A stretch of DNA of 64,000 nucleotides from an uncultured Pelagibacteraceae bacterium (GTDB lineage: Bacteria; Pseudomonadota; Alphaproteobacteria; Pelagibacterales; Pelagibacteraceae): positions 1 to 64,000 of the forward strand of contig CACKAJ010000004.1 of NCBI GenBank assembly GCA_902598125.1, written 5' to 3'. Below, piece by piece: positions 56,645 to 64,000 of this stretch. The translations under genes and the position numbers were made by a program. Position 1 is the stretch's first letter. Every line of letters begins with the position of its first letter. The notes under the pieces were generated by a model that saw nothing but the letters and a program-made list of their open reading frames with translations, was not told the DNA's origin and ran no database searches.

Positions 56645-58195
56645 ATGAATCTAAAAGTAAAGAATGCCTTAATATCAGTTTCTAACAAAGAAAATCTCGT
56701 TTCTGTTCTTAAGACTTTAAAGAAGTTTAAGATAAACATTATTAGTTCTGGTGGTACGTACGTTTCTATAAGGAAATTAGGTTATAAATGTACAGAATTA
56801 TCAAAATATACTGGTTTTGAAGAAATGCTTGATGGAAGAGTAAAAACACTTCACCCTAAAATACATGCTGGTATTCTTCACGATAGACAAAATAAAAAAC
56901 ATAAAAATGAGATGTCTAAACAAAATTTTCCTCCGATTGATTTAATCGTAGTTAATTTTTATCCCTTTCAAAAAATAGTTTTAAATACTAAAAATTCAAA
57001 AAAAATTATAGAAAACATTGATATTGGCGGCCCCACTTTGGTAAGGGCTGCTGCAAAAAACTTTAAAAACGTAACTATAGTAACCAATATGAAAGATTAT
57101 AAATTTTTAATTAAAGAACTAGAAACTCATAAAGGAAAGACATCTTTAAAATTTAGAGAATTAATGTCCTCAAAAGCATTCGGACTTACAGCTTACTATG
57201 ATGCAATGATTGCTAATTGGTTTAATAATAGGCTCAAAATAGAATTCCCAGAAAGAAAAACGATATTCGGAAGGAAATTACAAAAACTAAGATACGGAGA
57301 AAATCCACATCAAAGAAGCTCTTTGTATATAAGTGACTATGAAGACAAACATCTTGGATTTACACAAATTAACGGAAAAGAGCTTAGCTATAATAATTAT
57401 AATGATATCTTTGCATCTCTACGAATTTTAGAAACTTTAAAAAAAAATTCTGGGACTGTAATTATTAAACATGCCAACCCTTGTGGTGTTTCTGAAAATA
57501 AAAATCCATTAGTTTCATTTAAAAATGCTTATGCATCTGACCCAATTAGTGCCTTTGGTGGGATAATTGCATGTAATTTTAAAATTAATAAAAAAATTGC
57601 TCAAGAAATCAAAAAAAAATTTATAGAAGTTATTCTGGCTAAAGGTTTTGATAAAGGGTCTTTGGAATTATTAAAAAGAAAAAAAAATTTGAGAATAATT
57701 GATATTTCTAATTTTAAACTTAAAAATCTTTCATCTGTTAAATTATTTGATGGATCTTTTTTAATACAAAGTAAAGATAGTATTATTATTGATAAAAAAA
57801 AATTAAAGTGCGTTACTAAATTAAAACCAAGTAAGAAGGACATGGCAGAAATACGATTTGCTTTTAACGTTTGCAAACACGTAAAATCAAATGCAATTGT
57901 TTTGTGTAATAACTTTACGACGATAGGTATTGGTGCTGGTCAGCCTAGCAGATTAGACAGTTGCAACATAGCAGTTCAAAAAGCAAAAAAATTTCAATCT
58001 TCAAAAATAAAGAATTCAATAGCTGCTTCAGATGCTTTTTTTCCATTTGCCGATGGAATAAACGCTCTTATTAAAGCTGGTGTTAGAACTATAATTCAGC
58101 CAGGTGGATCAATTAAAGATCAAGAGGTCATAAATGCTGCAAATAAAGCAAAAATTAAAATGCTTTTTACAGGCATTAGACATTTTAATCACTAA
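56645..58195 (+). CDS. purH: Bifunctional AICAR transformylase/IMP cyclohydrolase
   Basis: Last two steps of de novo purine synthesis. N-terminal MGS-like domain with SVSNKENL, ISSGGTYVSIR and GFEEMLDGRVKTLHPKIH; C-terminal transformylase with KLRYGENPHQ, KHANPCGVSEN and AFGGIIACN; SDAFFPFADGI near the end. I chose ATG at 56645 over the TTG overlapping the previous stop. 516 residues. Its stop overlaps the convergent pterin dehydratase by four bases. Confidence 0.96.
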   Translation: MNLKVKNALISVSNKENLVSVLKTLKKFKINIISSGGTYVSIRKLGYKCTELSKYTGFEEMLDGRVKTLHPKIHAGILHDRQNKKHKNEMSKQNFPPIDLIVVNFYPFQKIVLNTKNSKKIIENIDIGGPTLVRAAAKNFKNVTIVTNMKDYKFLIKELETHKGKTSLKFRELMSSKAFGLTAYYDAMIANWFNNRLKIEFPERKTIFGRKLQKLRYGENPHQRSSLYISDYEDKHLGFTQINGKELSYNNYNDIFASLRILETLKKNSGTVIIKHANPCGVSENKNPLVSFKNAYASDPISAFGGIIACNFKINKKIAQEIKKKFIEVILAKGFDKGSLELLKRKKNLRIIDISNFKLKNLSSVKLFDGSFLIQSKDSIIIDKKKLKCVTKLKPSKKDMAEIRFAFNVCKHVKSNAIVLCNNFTTIGIGAGQPSRLDSCNIAVQKAKKFQSSKIKNSIAASDAFFPFADGINALIKAGVRTIIQPGGSIKDQEVINAANKAKIKMLFTGIRHFNH

Positions 58196-58530
58196 ATAAT
58201 TTTATCAATTTTTGCAGCTAAAATAAAATCGCTTTCTGCTAACCCCTTAATAGCATGAGTAAAGATTTTAATTTTACAATAACCCCAACCGAAAGAAATG
58301 TCTGGATGATGATTTTCTTTTTCTGCGATATCGCCAACCTTGTTAACAAAACTTTGGCTTTCTGCAAAATTTTTAAATTTAAAATCTTTTATTAAAAAAA
58401 AACTTTTATCCTCATTGCTTTTAACATTCCAACCATCAACTTTTTTTAAATATTTGTGTATTTCACTTTTATCAAACGGTGGGATTTCTCCATCGCAAGC
58501 AACACATTTTTTTTTTGATAAGTCATTCAT
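58192..58530 (-). CDS. Pterin-4a-carbinolamine dehydratase-like
   Basis: 112 residues, DCoH fold. The active-site pair is in ENHHPDIS, with the downstream THAIKGLAESDFILAAKID segment. The N-terminus has CVACDGEIPPFDKSE, a CxxC-bearing extension found in the bacterial subgroup. No phenylalanine hydroxylase gene is nearby, so it may serve molybdopterin or another pterin, or be regulatory. Confidence 0.9.
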   Translation of the reverse strand: MNDLSKKKCVACDGEIPPFDKSEIHKYLKKVDGWNVKSNEDKSFFLIKDFKFKNFAESQSFVNKVGDIAEKENHHPDISFGWGYCKIKIFTHAIKGLAESDFILAAKIDKII

Positions 58531-58552
58531 ATTATAAAGTAAAAACTTATTT

Positions 58553-58627
58553 TGGAGCGGGCAAAGGGGTTCGAACCCTCGACCTTCTCGTTGGCAACGA
58601 GACGCTCTACCACTGAGCTATGCCCGC
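58553..58627 (-). tRNA. tRNA-Gly (anticodon GCC)
   Basis: Read on the minus strand: acceptor stem GCGGGCA/TGCCCGC, D-arm AGCTCAGTGGTAGAGC, anticodon arm CTCGT-TGCCAAC-type stem-loop CTCGTTGCCAACGAG with GCC at the centre, T-arm GAGGGTTCGAACCCC-like, discriminator T and an encoded CCA. 75 bases with CCA. All stems pair. Confidence 0.97.
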
Positions 58628-58636
58628 ATTGATTTA

Positions 58637-58666
58637 AGTATAGTACACACTCTTATCAATGGTCAA
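58637..58666 (-). promoter_or_regulatory. Promoter of tRNA-Gly
   Basis: On the minus strand TTGACC (58666-58661), an 18-base spacer and TATACT (58642-58637), ending nine bases before the tRNA. It lies in the sequence that a long version of the adjacent plus-strand gene would use, supporting the shorter start there. Confidence 0.75.
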
Positions 58667-58718
58667 CCTTTATAAAATGCCGCTACCTACAAGTAGTTTT
58701 TTTTTATATAGTAATTCA

Positions 58719-59336
58719 ATGAAAAAATTTCCTGAAGTCATTCCTGTCTTTCCACTTAGTGGTGTCATATATTTTCCAAAAACAAACTTACCACTCAACA
58801 TTTTTGAACAAAGATATTTAGACTTAGTCAATGACGCATATAACAAAGATAAATTGATGGGAATGGTTCAATCAAAAAAAGAAGGTGAGTCCGTTTATGA
58901 AATTGGTTGTTTGGGAAAGATAAGTGAATACCAAAAAAGTAAGGATGGTAGAATTTTGATTAATCTCACAGGTATATCAAGATTTAAGATTCTTAAAGAA
59001 ATATCAAATAAAAAGCTATATAGGGAATTTCGCGTTGACTATCAAAAATTTGATAAAGATATTGAAAGCACAATTAATGAAATTGACACAAGCAGTTTGA
59101 TGAAAAAATCTAAAACTTTCTTTAAGAGGAATGGATTGTTACTAAATTGGAGAGAATTTGAAAAACTAGACCCTACACAAAAAATTAATACACTTGCAAT
59201 GATTGCTCCTGTTACCAATGAGGAAAAGCAAAAGCTTCTTGAGGCGGTTTCTATTGAAGATAAAATTGATACACTAGAAAGTATAATTAGTTTTTACCTT
59301 TTCGAAACAAGTTTTAATAATCAAACTATACAATAA
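58719..59336 (+). CDS. Lon N-terminal substrate-binding domain protein
   Basis: 205 residues with only the LON N domain: EVIPVFPLSGVIYFPKTNLPLNIFEQRYL is the signature. No ATPase or protease domain. I chose the ATG at 58719 (MKKFPEVIP), which fits the family; an in-frame ATG at 58659 would extend into the tRNA promoter. Function unknown; such proteins are common in alphaproteobacteria. Its convergent neighbour rho ends two bases away. Confidence 0.88.
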   Translation: MKKFPEVIPVFPLSGVIYFPKTNLPLNIFEQRYLDLVNDAYNKDKLMGMVQSKKEGESVYEIGCLGKISEYQKSKDGRILINLTGISRFKILKEISNKKLYREFRVDYQKFDKDIESTINEIDTSSLMKKSKTFFKRNGLLLNWREFEKLDPTQKINTLAMIAPVTNEEKQKLLEAVSIEDKIDTLESIISFYLFETSFNNQTIQ

Positions 59337-59338
59337 AG

Positions 59339-60613
59339 TTAATTTGCTGATTTGTTCATTGAGTCAAAAAAATCTGCATTATTTTTTGTATTCTTTAATT
59401 TAGCAATTAAAAACTCGATACCATCCATGGTGCCCATTGGGCTTATAATTCTTCTTAAAACGTTCATTTTTGAAAGATCATCTTTCTCAAATAAAAGCTC
59501 TTCTCTTCTTGTTCCTGATCTTGTGATATCAAGAGCTGGGTAAATTCTTTTATCTGCAACTTTTCTGTCTAAAATTAATTCTGAATTTCCAGTACCTTTA
59601 AATTCCTCAAAAATTACTTCGTCCATTCTACTGCCTGTGTCTATTAGAGCTGTAGAAATAATCGTAAGAGAACCTCCTTCTTCAACGTTACGAGCTGCAC
59701 CGAAGAATCTCTTTGGTCTTTGAAGGGCATTTGCATCTACTCCTCCTGTCAAAACTTTTCCAGAACTAGGAATTACGGCATTGTAAGCTCTTCCTAACCT
59801 TGTGATCGAGTCTAAAAGTATTACAACATCTTTTTTATGCTCAACTAGTCGTTTAGCTTTTTCAATTACCATTTCCGCTACAGCTACGTGCCTAGAAGCT
59901 GGTTCATCAAATGTTGAAGCTACTACTTCGCCTTTTACAGATCTCTGCATATCAGTAACCTCTTCTGGTCTCTCATCAATTAAAAGTACCATTAGATAAC
60001 ACTCTGGATGATTAGCGGTAATAGATTGTGCAATGTTTTGCAGAATAATTGTTTTACCTGCCCTCGGTGGAGATACGATTAAAGATCTTTGTCCTTTTCC
60101 AATTGGGCTTACTAAATCAATAAGTCTAGCTGTATTGTCTGGTTTTTTTTCAATCTTGGTTGTTTCAACTTCAAGCTTTATTCTCTCATTTGGATAAAGT
60201 GGAGTTAAATTGTCAAAAGCAATTTTATTTTTACCTTTTTCTGGCTCATCAAAATTAATTTTGTTTACTTTTAAAAGAGCAAAGTATCTTTCTGCATCTT
60301 TTGGACCTCTAATCTCTCCTTCTACTGAGTCTCCTGTTCTTAAACCAAATCTTCTTATTTGACTTGGGCTAACGTAAATATCGTCAGGCCCTGGTAAATA
60401 ATTCGACTCAATGGCCCTTAAAAATCCAAATCCATCTTGTAGCACTTCTAAAACACCGGTAGCTGTAATTTGCTCGTTTTTTTCGGCTAATTTTTTTAAT
60501 ATTGCGAAAAGAATTTCTTGCTTTCTTAGTGTGCTAGGATTCTCAATTCCAAGTTTTTCGGCTTCACTAATAAGCTCTGCAGGGTTTTTTTGCTTTAATT
60601 CTTGTAAATTCAT
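59339..60613 (-). CDS. rho: Transcription termination factor Rho
   Basis: Hexameric RNA helicase. N-terminal helix bundle from [14 protein letters not shown], cold-shock-like RNA-binding domain with [23 protein letters not shown] shortened here to its core GFGFLR (61-66), Walker A PPRAGKT (182-188), [11 protein letters not shown] and the Q/R-loop region [11 protein letters not shown] chose the ATG at 60613 (424 residues); the longer frame to 60673 adds 20 unconserved residues. Same strand as hemJ-hemH-hemE, 66 bases after hemJ. Confidence 0.96.
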   Translation of the reverse strand: MNLQELKQKNPAELISEAEKLGIENPSTLRKQEILFAILKKLAEKNEQITATGVLEVLQDGFGFLRAIESNYLPGPDDIYVSPSQIRRFGLRTGDSVEGEIRGPKDAERYFALLKVNKINFDEPEKGKNKIAFDNLTPLYPNERIKLEVETTKIEKKPDNTARLIDLVSPIGKGQRSLIVSPPRAGKTIILQNIAQSITANHPECYLMVLLIDERPEEVTDMQRSVKGEVVASTFDEPASRHVAVAEMVIEKAKRLVEHKKDVVILLDSITRLGRAYNAVIPSSGKVLTGGVDANALQRPKRFFGAARNVEEGGSLTIISTALIDTGSRMDEVIFEEFKGTGNSELILDRKVADKRIYPALDITRSGTRREELLFEKDDLSKMNVLRRIISPMGTMDGIEFLIAKLKNTKNNADFFDSMNKSAN

Positions 60614-60679
60614 GAGGTTGTGTTGATTAATAGAAGTGTATTTAAAATATATGACTTTTTTAAAAAATATCAACCCCTA

Positions 60680-61111
60680 TTATAAAGGCTTAAAAACCAC
60701 AACAAAAATAACTGCTATAAGTATAATAGTTGGGACTTCATTGATAATTCTATAAAATTTTGATGACTTTTCATTGGTATTTACAGCGAAATCGCTAAGA
60801 TATTTTCCAAGTAAAAAATGATAAAAAGTTAAAATTGATACTAATATAATTTTTACTTGCATCCATAATTCATTAAAAATATCAAATCCGAGACTGTGAA
60901 TCAAAAGAATTCCAAATAACCATGAAAGCAACATAGCTGGCATCATTATATAATTATAAAGTTTTCTTTCCATTATTTTAAAAATATCTTTTTGGGATTC
61001 TTCTGAGGCTTCCGAATGATAAACAAAAATACGAGGTAAATATAATAAACCTGCCATCCAAGATATAACTGCGATTAAATGAAGAGATTTAAATAAGAGA
61101 TATAAATTCAT
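60680..61111 (-). CDS. hemJ: Protoporphyrinogen IX oxidase HemJ
   Basis: Membrane protein of four helices, 143 residues, oxidising protoporphyrinogen IX before iron insertion. FKSLHLIAVISWMAGLLYLPRIFVYH carries the conserved His and Arg near the N-terminus, and SKFYRIINEVPT is typical. It directly follows hemH (one base), matching the pathway order. Confidence 0.92.
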   Translation of the reverse strand: MNLYLLFKSLHLIAVISWMAGLLYLPRIFVYHSEASEESQKDIFKIMERKLYNYIMMPAMLLSWLFGILLIHSLGFDIFNELWMQVKIILVSILTFYHFLLGKYLSDFAVNTNEKSSKFYRIINEVPTIILIAVIFVVVFKPL

Positions 61112-61112
61112 A

Positions 61113-62105
61113 TTATAAATATTTTTTGACTAATTTCTCGAACAAATCAATATGATCTGAGTCATCGTTTAGGCAAGGAATTAAATCAAAATTTTTTCCA
61201 CCTTTATTTAAAAAGCTTTCTCTACCTTGAATATTAATTTCCTCCAAAGTTTCAACACAGTCAGAGGCAAAACCTGGGCAAATAACTAATAAATTTTTTA
61301 TTCCTTTTGATGGTAGATCCTCTAACGTTTTATCTGTGTAAGGCTTTAACCATTCTTGAGGGCCAAATCTAGATTGAAAGGTAGTTTGAATTTCAATTTT
61401 AGTATATTTCTCTTTCATTAATCTTGTAGTTTTTTGGCAATAACAATGATATGGGTCACCCTTATCAAAGTAATTCTTCGGTATTCCGTGATAGGAAGAA
61501 ATTATTAAATCTGGTTTCCAATTAATTGACTTTAATTTCCTCTCAATACTATTTGTTAAAGCATTGATGTATAAAGGTTCGCTTTCATAGTGAGGTACGA
61601 TTTGCAAGCTTGGTTGCCATCTCATTTTCATTAATGATCTATAAACTTCGTCACACACAGTTGCTGTAGTTGCTGAAGCATATTGGGGATATAGTGGAAG
61701 TATTATTATATTCTCACAGCCTAATTTTTGTAAAGAATTTAACTTAGTTTTAATACTTGGGTTTCCATATCTCATAGCAAAATCAACAATAATTTTCTCA
61801 TTACCTATTCTGTCCTTTAGTTTGCTCGCTTGGCTTCTTGTAAAGTACAATAATGGTGACTCATTGGAGTCTTTTAACCATATTTTTTTGTAGGCATGAG
61901 CTGTCTTCGAAGGTCTAAACGTAAGTATAAATAGATTTAGTATAACTTGCCATAGTAACGGGTTAACTTCTATCACTCTTCTATCAGATAAGAATTCTTT
62001 TAAATATTTTCTAATATCCCACCAGCTAGTTGAATCCGGTGTTCCTAAATTTACTATTAAAACTCCTGTTTTACCAAATTTTATATCTGGGTGGTTTTCT
62101 TTCAT
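61113..62105 (-). CDS. hemH: Ferrochelatase
   Basis: Inserts ferrous iron into protoporphyrin IX. VLIVNLGTPDS, PLYPQYASATT, SYHGIPKNYFDKGDPY with the catalytic His, FQSRFGPQEWLKPYT and CPGFASDCVETLEEI are diagnostic. 330 residues. One base from hemE. Confidence 0.97.
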   Translation of the reverse strand: MKENHPDIKFGKTGVLIVNLGTPDSTSWWDIRKYLKEFLSDRRVIEVNPLLWQVILNLFILTFRPSKTAHAYKKIWLKDSNESPLLYFTRSQASKLKDRIGNEKIIVDFAMRYGNPSIKTKLNSLQKLGCENIIILPLYPQYASATTATVCDEVYRSLMKMRWQPSLQIVPHYESEPLYINALTNSIERKLKSINWKPDLIISSYHGIPKNYFDKGDPYHCYCQKTTRLMKEKYTKIEIQTTFQSRFGPQEWLKPYTDKTLEDLPSKGIKNLLVICPGFASDCVETLEEINIQGRESFLNKGGKNFDLIPCLNDDSDHIDLFEKLVKKYL

Positions 62106-62106
62106 T

Positions 62107-63111
62107 TTAATATTCCCTAAAAAAATTTATTAATTTTTTTACTTTATCTGGGTCTGTTTCAGGAAGCAAACCATGCCCTAAATTAAAAACGTAAGGGAGA
62201 TCTTTAAATGTTTTTAAATACTTTTCAGCTTGTTTGAACATTTCTTGTTCTGGTAATAGCAAAAACTTAGGATTTAAACCTCCTTGTAACACGACATTTG
62301 TTAGATTTTGTTGTGCCCAAAGAGGTTCTACATCATAATCTAAATTAAGACCGTTAGGTTTCACTACATTGTTAAATTCTTTATAATTCTCTTTTATTCC
62401 TTTTGGAAAACAGATCACTGGTATTTTTTTCCTTTTACAAAAATCTACAATTTTAAGATTTGGGATATAACAATAACTTGGAAGGTTTTCTTTTGTTATC
62501 AAACCAGCCCAAGAATCAAATATTTGAACTACATCTGCTCCTGCATTTACTTGATTTTCTAGATGTGTACAAAGGTAATCAGATATTTTATCTAAGATTA
62601 AATTTACTTCAAACTGTTTATCCTCAATTATTTTATATTGGATTTCTTTTTTTGTTTGTTTAGCTCCTAACATGTAGATAAGTAAAGTCCAAGGTGCGCC
62701 AGCGAAAGCTATTAATGATTTTTTTTTACTTAATTTATCCCTAGAAATTTGTATTGCTTTATAAACTGGATGTAGTTTTTCTGTAAATGAAATAATGTCA
62801 TTATTCAGAAATTTCTTAACATTAAAATCGTCCAATTTAGGACCTTGATCTTTTACAAAATTTACATTTTGACCAAGAGCGTAAGGTACCATTAAAATGT
62901 CAGAAAAGATAATAGCGGAGTCTAGATCAAACCTTTTAATAGGTTGTAAAGTTATTTCGCTGCTCAGATTACTATTCAAGCATAAATTTATAAAATTTTG
63001 ATTTTGAGATCTTATTTCTCTAAATTCTGGTAAGTATCTTCCTGCTTGTCGCATAAACCAAACAGACTTACAAACTTTTTTATTTAATAAAATTTCTTTA
63101 AGATTACTCAT
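62107..63111 (-). CDS. hemE: Uroporphyrinogen decarboxylase
   Basis: Converts uroporphyrinogen III to coproporphyrinogen III. VWFMRQAGRYLPEFRE at the N-terminus, IIFSDILMVPYALG, GFAGAPWTL-like AFAGAPWTL and FDSWAGL are signature segments. 334 residues. First gene of the hemE-hemH-hemJ-rho run and immediately beside the predicted origin, as in Caulobacter and Rickettsia. Confidence 0.97.
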   Translation of the reverse strand: MSNLKEILLNKKVCKSVWFMRQAGRYLPEFREIRSQNQNFINLCLNSNLSSEITLQPIKRFDLDSAIIFSDILMVPYALGQNVNFVKDQGPKLDDFNVKKFLNNDIISFTEKLHPVYKAIQISRDKLSKKKSLIAFAGAPWTLLIYMLGAKQTKKEIQYKIIEDKQFEVNLILDKISDYLCTHLENQVNAGADVVQIFDSWAGLITKENLPSYCYIPNLKIVDFCKRKKIPVICFPKGIKENYKEFNNVVKPNGLNLDYDVEPLWAQQNLTNVVLQGGLNPKFLLLPEQEMFKQAEKYLKTFKDLPYVFNLGHGLLPETDPDKVKKLINFFREY

Positions 63112-63381
63112 TTAATATATTAAGTTTTTAAGTGTGTCTTATGTAATAGGTTCTGTTGATTAGTTATATAACGATTTTTACAACTTTTATACATGATGAC
63201 CTTTATAAGTTTCGTTATATTTGCTTAATTTTTAGTTTTATTCATTTTATAAACATTAAAAAAACATTATTATCAACAATTAATAAACTGTTTAAATATT
63301 GTTTATTGATGTTAACTGTTTTTTTTTAAACTAATTCAACTATGGAAAAAGTTAATTAATCAATAATTTATTAACAGAGAT
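63112..63381. other. Probable replication origin (oriC) region
   Basis: 270 bases, strongly AT-rich, between divergent hemE and the PpsR-type gene, the arrangement known for alphaproteobacterial origins such as Caulobacter and Rickettsia. Three same-strand sites fit TTATNAACA: TTATAAACA (63247-63255), TTATCAACA (63270-63278) and TTATTAACA (63368-63376), each one base from the DnaA consensus TTATNCACA. A weaker TTATACATG lies at 63187-63195. There is no gene or clear hairpin terminator. Nothing else was seen here except likely promoters for both flanking genes. Confidence 0.65.
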
Positions 63382-64000
63382 ATGAACGAAAAATACAATG
63401 TATATCTTGTGTCTGACTCAACAGGTGAAACCCTAGATAGAATTTTTTTATCTCTGAAATCACAATTTGCTAACTTTGAGTATGAAAAAAAAGAGTTTGC
63501 TTTTATTCGAACAGAACAACAAATTGATAAGATTATTAAGGAATGTAATGAGATAGAGAGTTCAATAATATTATACACTATTGTAGAGACAAAATTAGCT
63601 AAATATTTAGCAAGTCAAAGTGAAAAGAACTCTGTTCCATGTTTTGGCGTGTTGGGAAATTTAATACTAAGTTTTTCAAAGCTTTTAAATCAAAAAGCTA
63701 TACATAAGCCAAGTGCCCAACATGTTTTAGATGATGATTATTATAGAAGAATAGAGGCTATTCAGTTCACCATGGCCCATGACGATGGAAAGAAGATAGA
63801 CGATATTGATAATGCTGATGTAGTATTGTTGGGTGTTAGTCGAACAAGCAAAACACCTACCTCAATATATTTAGCTAACAGAGGTTACAAAACGGTAAAT
63901 ATTCCTCTAGTACTAGATCAAAAAATTCCAGAAGATTTAAAAACCAACAAAATATCTTGTATTGTTGGATTAGTAGCTGACCCAGAAAGACTATCAGATA
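63382..64000 (+). CDS. ppsR: Pyruvate,phosphate dikinase / PEP synthase regulatory protein (partial)
   Basis: Bifunctional kinase and pyrophosphorylase (DUF299) that switches PPDK or PEP synthase. The frame is open from ATG 63382 to the window edge (206 codons; the usual length is about 270). It begins MNEKYNVYLVSDSTGETL. The P-loop LLGVSRTSKTPTSIYLANRG at about residues 149-168 and IPLVLDQKIPEDL are typical. Truncated only by the window end. Confidence 0.9.
   Translation, partial: MNEKYNVYLVSDSTGETLDRIFLSLKSQFANFEYEKKEFAFIRTEQQIDKIIKECNEIESSIILYTIVETKLAKYLASQSEKNSVPCFGVLGNLILSFSKLLNQKAIHKPSAQHVLDDDYYRRIEAIQFTMAHDDGKKIDDIDNADVVLLGVSRTSKTPTSIYLANRGYKTVNIPLVLDQKIPEDLKTNKISCIVGLVADPERLSD

Noticed and set aside
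60614-60679. Rho leader hairpin (GTTGAT with ATCAAC)
   Set aside because: Only six base pairs enclosing a loop of over thirty bases; too weak to call, although autoregulation of rho at this place is common.
63360-63578. Minus-strand 72-residue frame at 63.4 kb
   Set aside because: Shadow of the plus-strand PpsR-type gene, whose P-loop and N-terminal motif are clear.
1-64000. CRISPR arrays, insertion sequences, prophage, toxin-antitoxin or restriction genes
   Set aside because: No spaced direct repeats, transposase, integrase or related motifs were seen on either strand.

Overview
The window looks like a chromosome segment of a SAR11-clade alphaproteobacterium (Candidatus Pelagibacter or a close relative). 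This is inferred, not proven. The signs are very high AT, tiny or overlapping gene boundaries, a Lys/Asn/Ile-rich proteome, no mobile elements or CRISPR arrays, and several characteristic neighbourhoods: ffh-rpsP-trmD-rplS, leuCDB-asd-sdhCDAB, glcDEF, and rho-hemJ-hemH-hemE facing the PEP-synthase/PPDK regulator gene.

Layout. Bases 9-15349 (all minus) form a run of 16 co-directional genes with no gap above 27 bases: ffh, rpsP, trmD, rplS, leuC, leuD, leuB, asd, sdhC, sdhD, sdhA, sdhB, mmsA, mdh and two surface-glycan type genes. A densely folded 110-base segment separates ffh from the divergent dapF-ftsY pair (15515-17266). From 17263 to 23622 come a hydrolase, a DMT exporter, an unlisted 59-residue membrane protein, an amidase and a TRAP transporter (dctM, dctQ, dctP) with an intra-operon hairpin. 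From 23735 to 31071 lies a 2-hydroxyacid/2-oxoacid block: a D-2-hydroxyacid dehydrogenase, glycolate oxidase glcF-glcE-glcD, an aminotransferase and an FMN L-2-hydroxyacid dehydrogenase. A PagL-like outer-membrane gene and the cytochrome c maturation genes ccmH-G-F-E-D-C follow (31077-35732), then a structured intergenic element and hspQ.

From 36309 to 45030 the genes are mixed housekeeping: yciB, DUF2794, a Bax-inhibitor-like protein, an aldo/keto reductase, an IalB-like protein, argG, psiE, folD, yggT, mscS, hemD and hemC. After tsaD comes a small cassette of GNAT-like protein, acyl carrier protein and KAS III-like enzyme (46168-48392), the most accessory-looking part of the window. Acetyl-CoA synthetase with an extraordinary poly-Lys N-terminus (48833) and a two-component sodium:solute symporter (51770-53883) suggest acetate or short-acid uptake and activation. 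Then come rpe, a heparinase-like gene, purH, a pterin dehydratase, tRNA-Gly(GCC), a Lon-N-domain protein, rho, hemJ, hemH and hemE.

The 270-base AT-rich gap between hemE and the regulator gene at 63382 is the probable replication origin. It has the gene context of the Caulobacter and Rickettsia origins and contains three TTATNAACA DnaA-box-like sites. Most large gene blocks to its left are on the minus strand, which is co-directional with a fork leaving that origin leftwards.

No stretch above 300 bases lacks a gene. I did not find a clear-cut new defence or biosynthetic system. The best candidates for a second look are the ffh leader, the hspQ-ccmC RNA-like element, the GNAT/ACP/KAS III cassette, the poly-Lys acetyl-CoA synthetase and the origin region.
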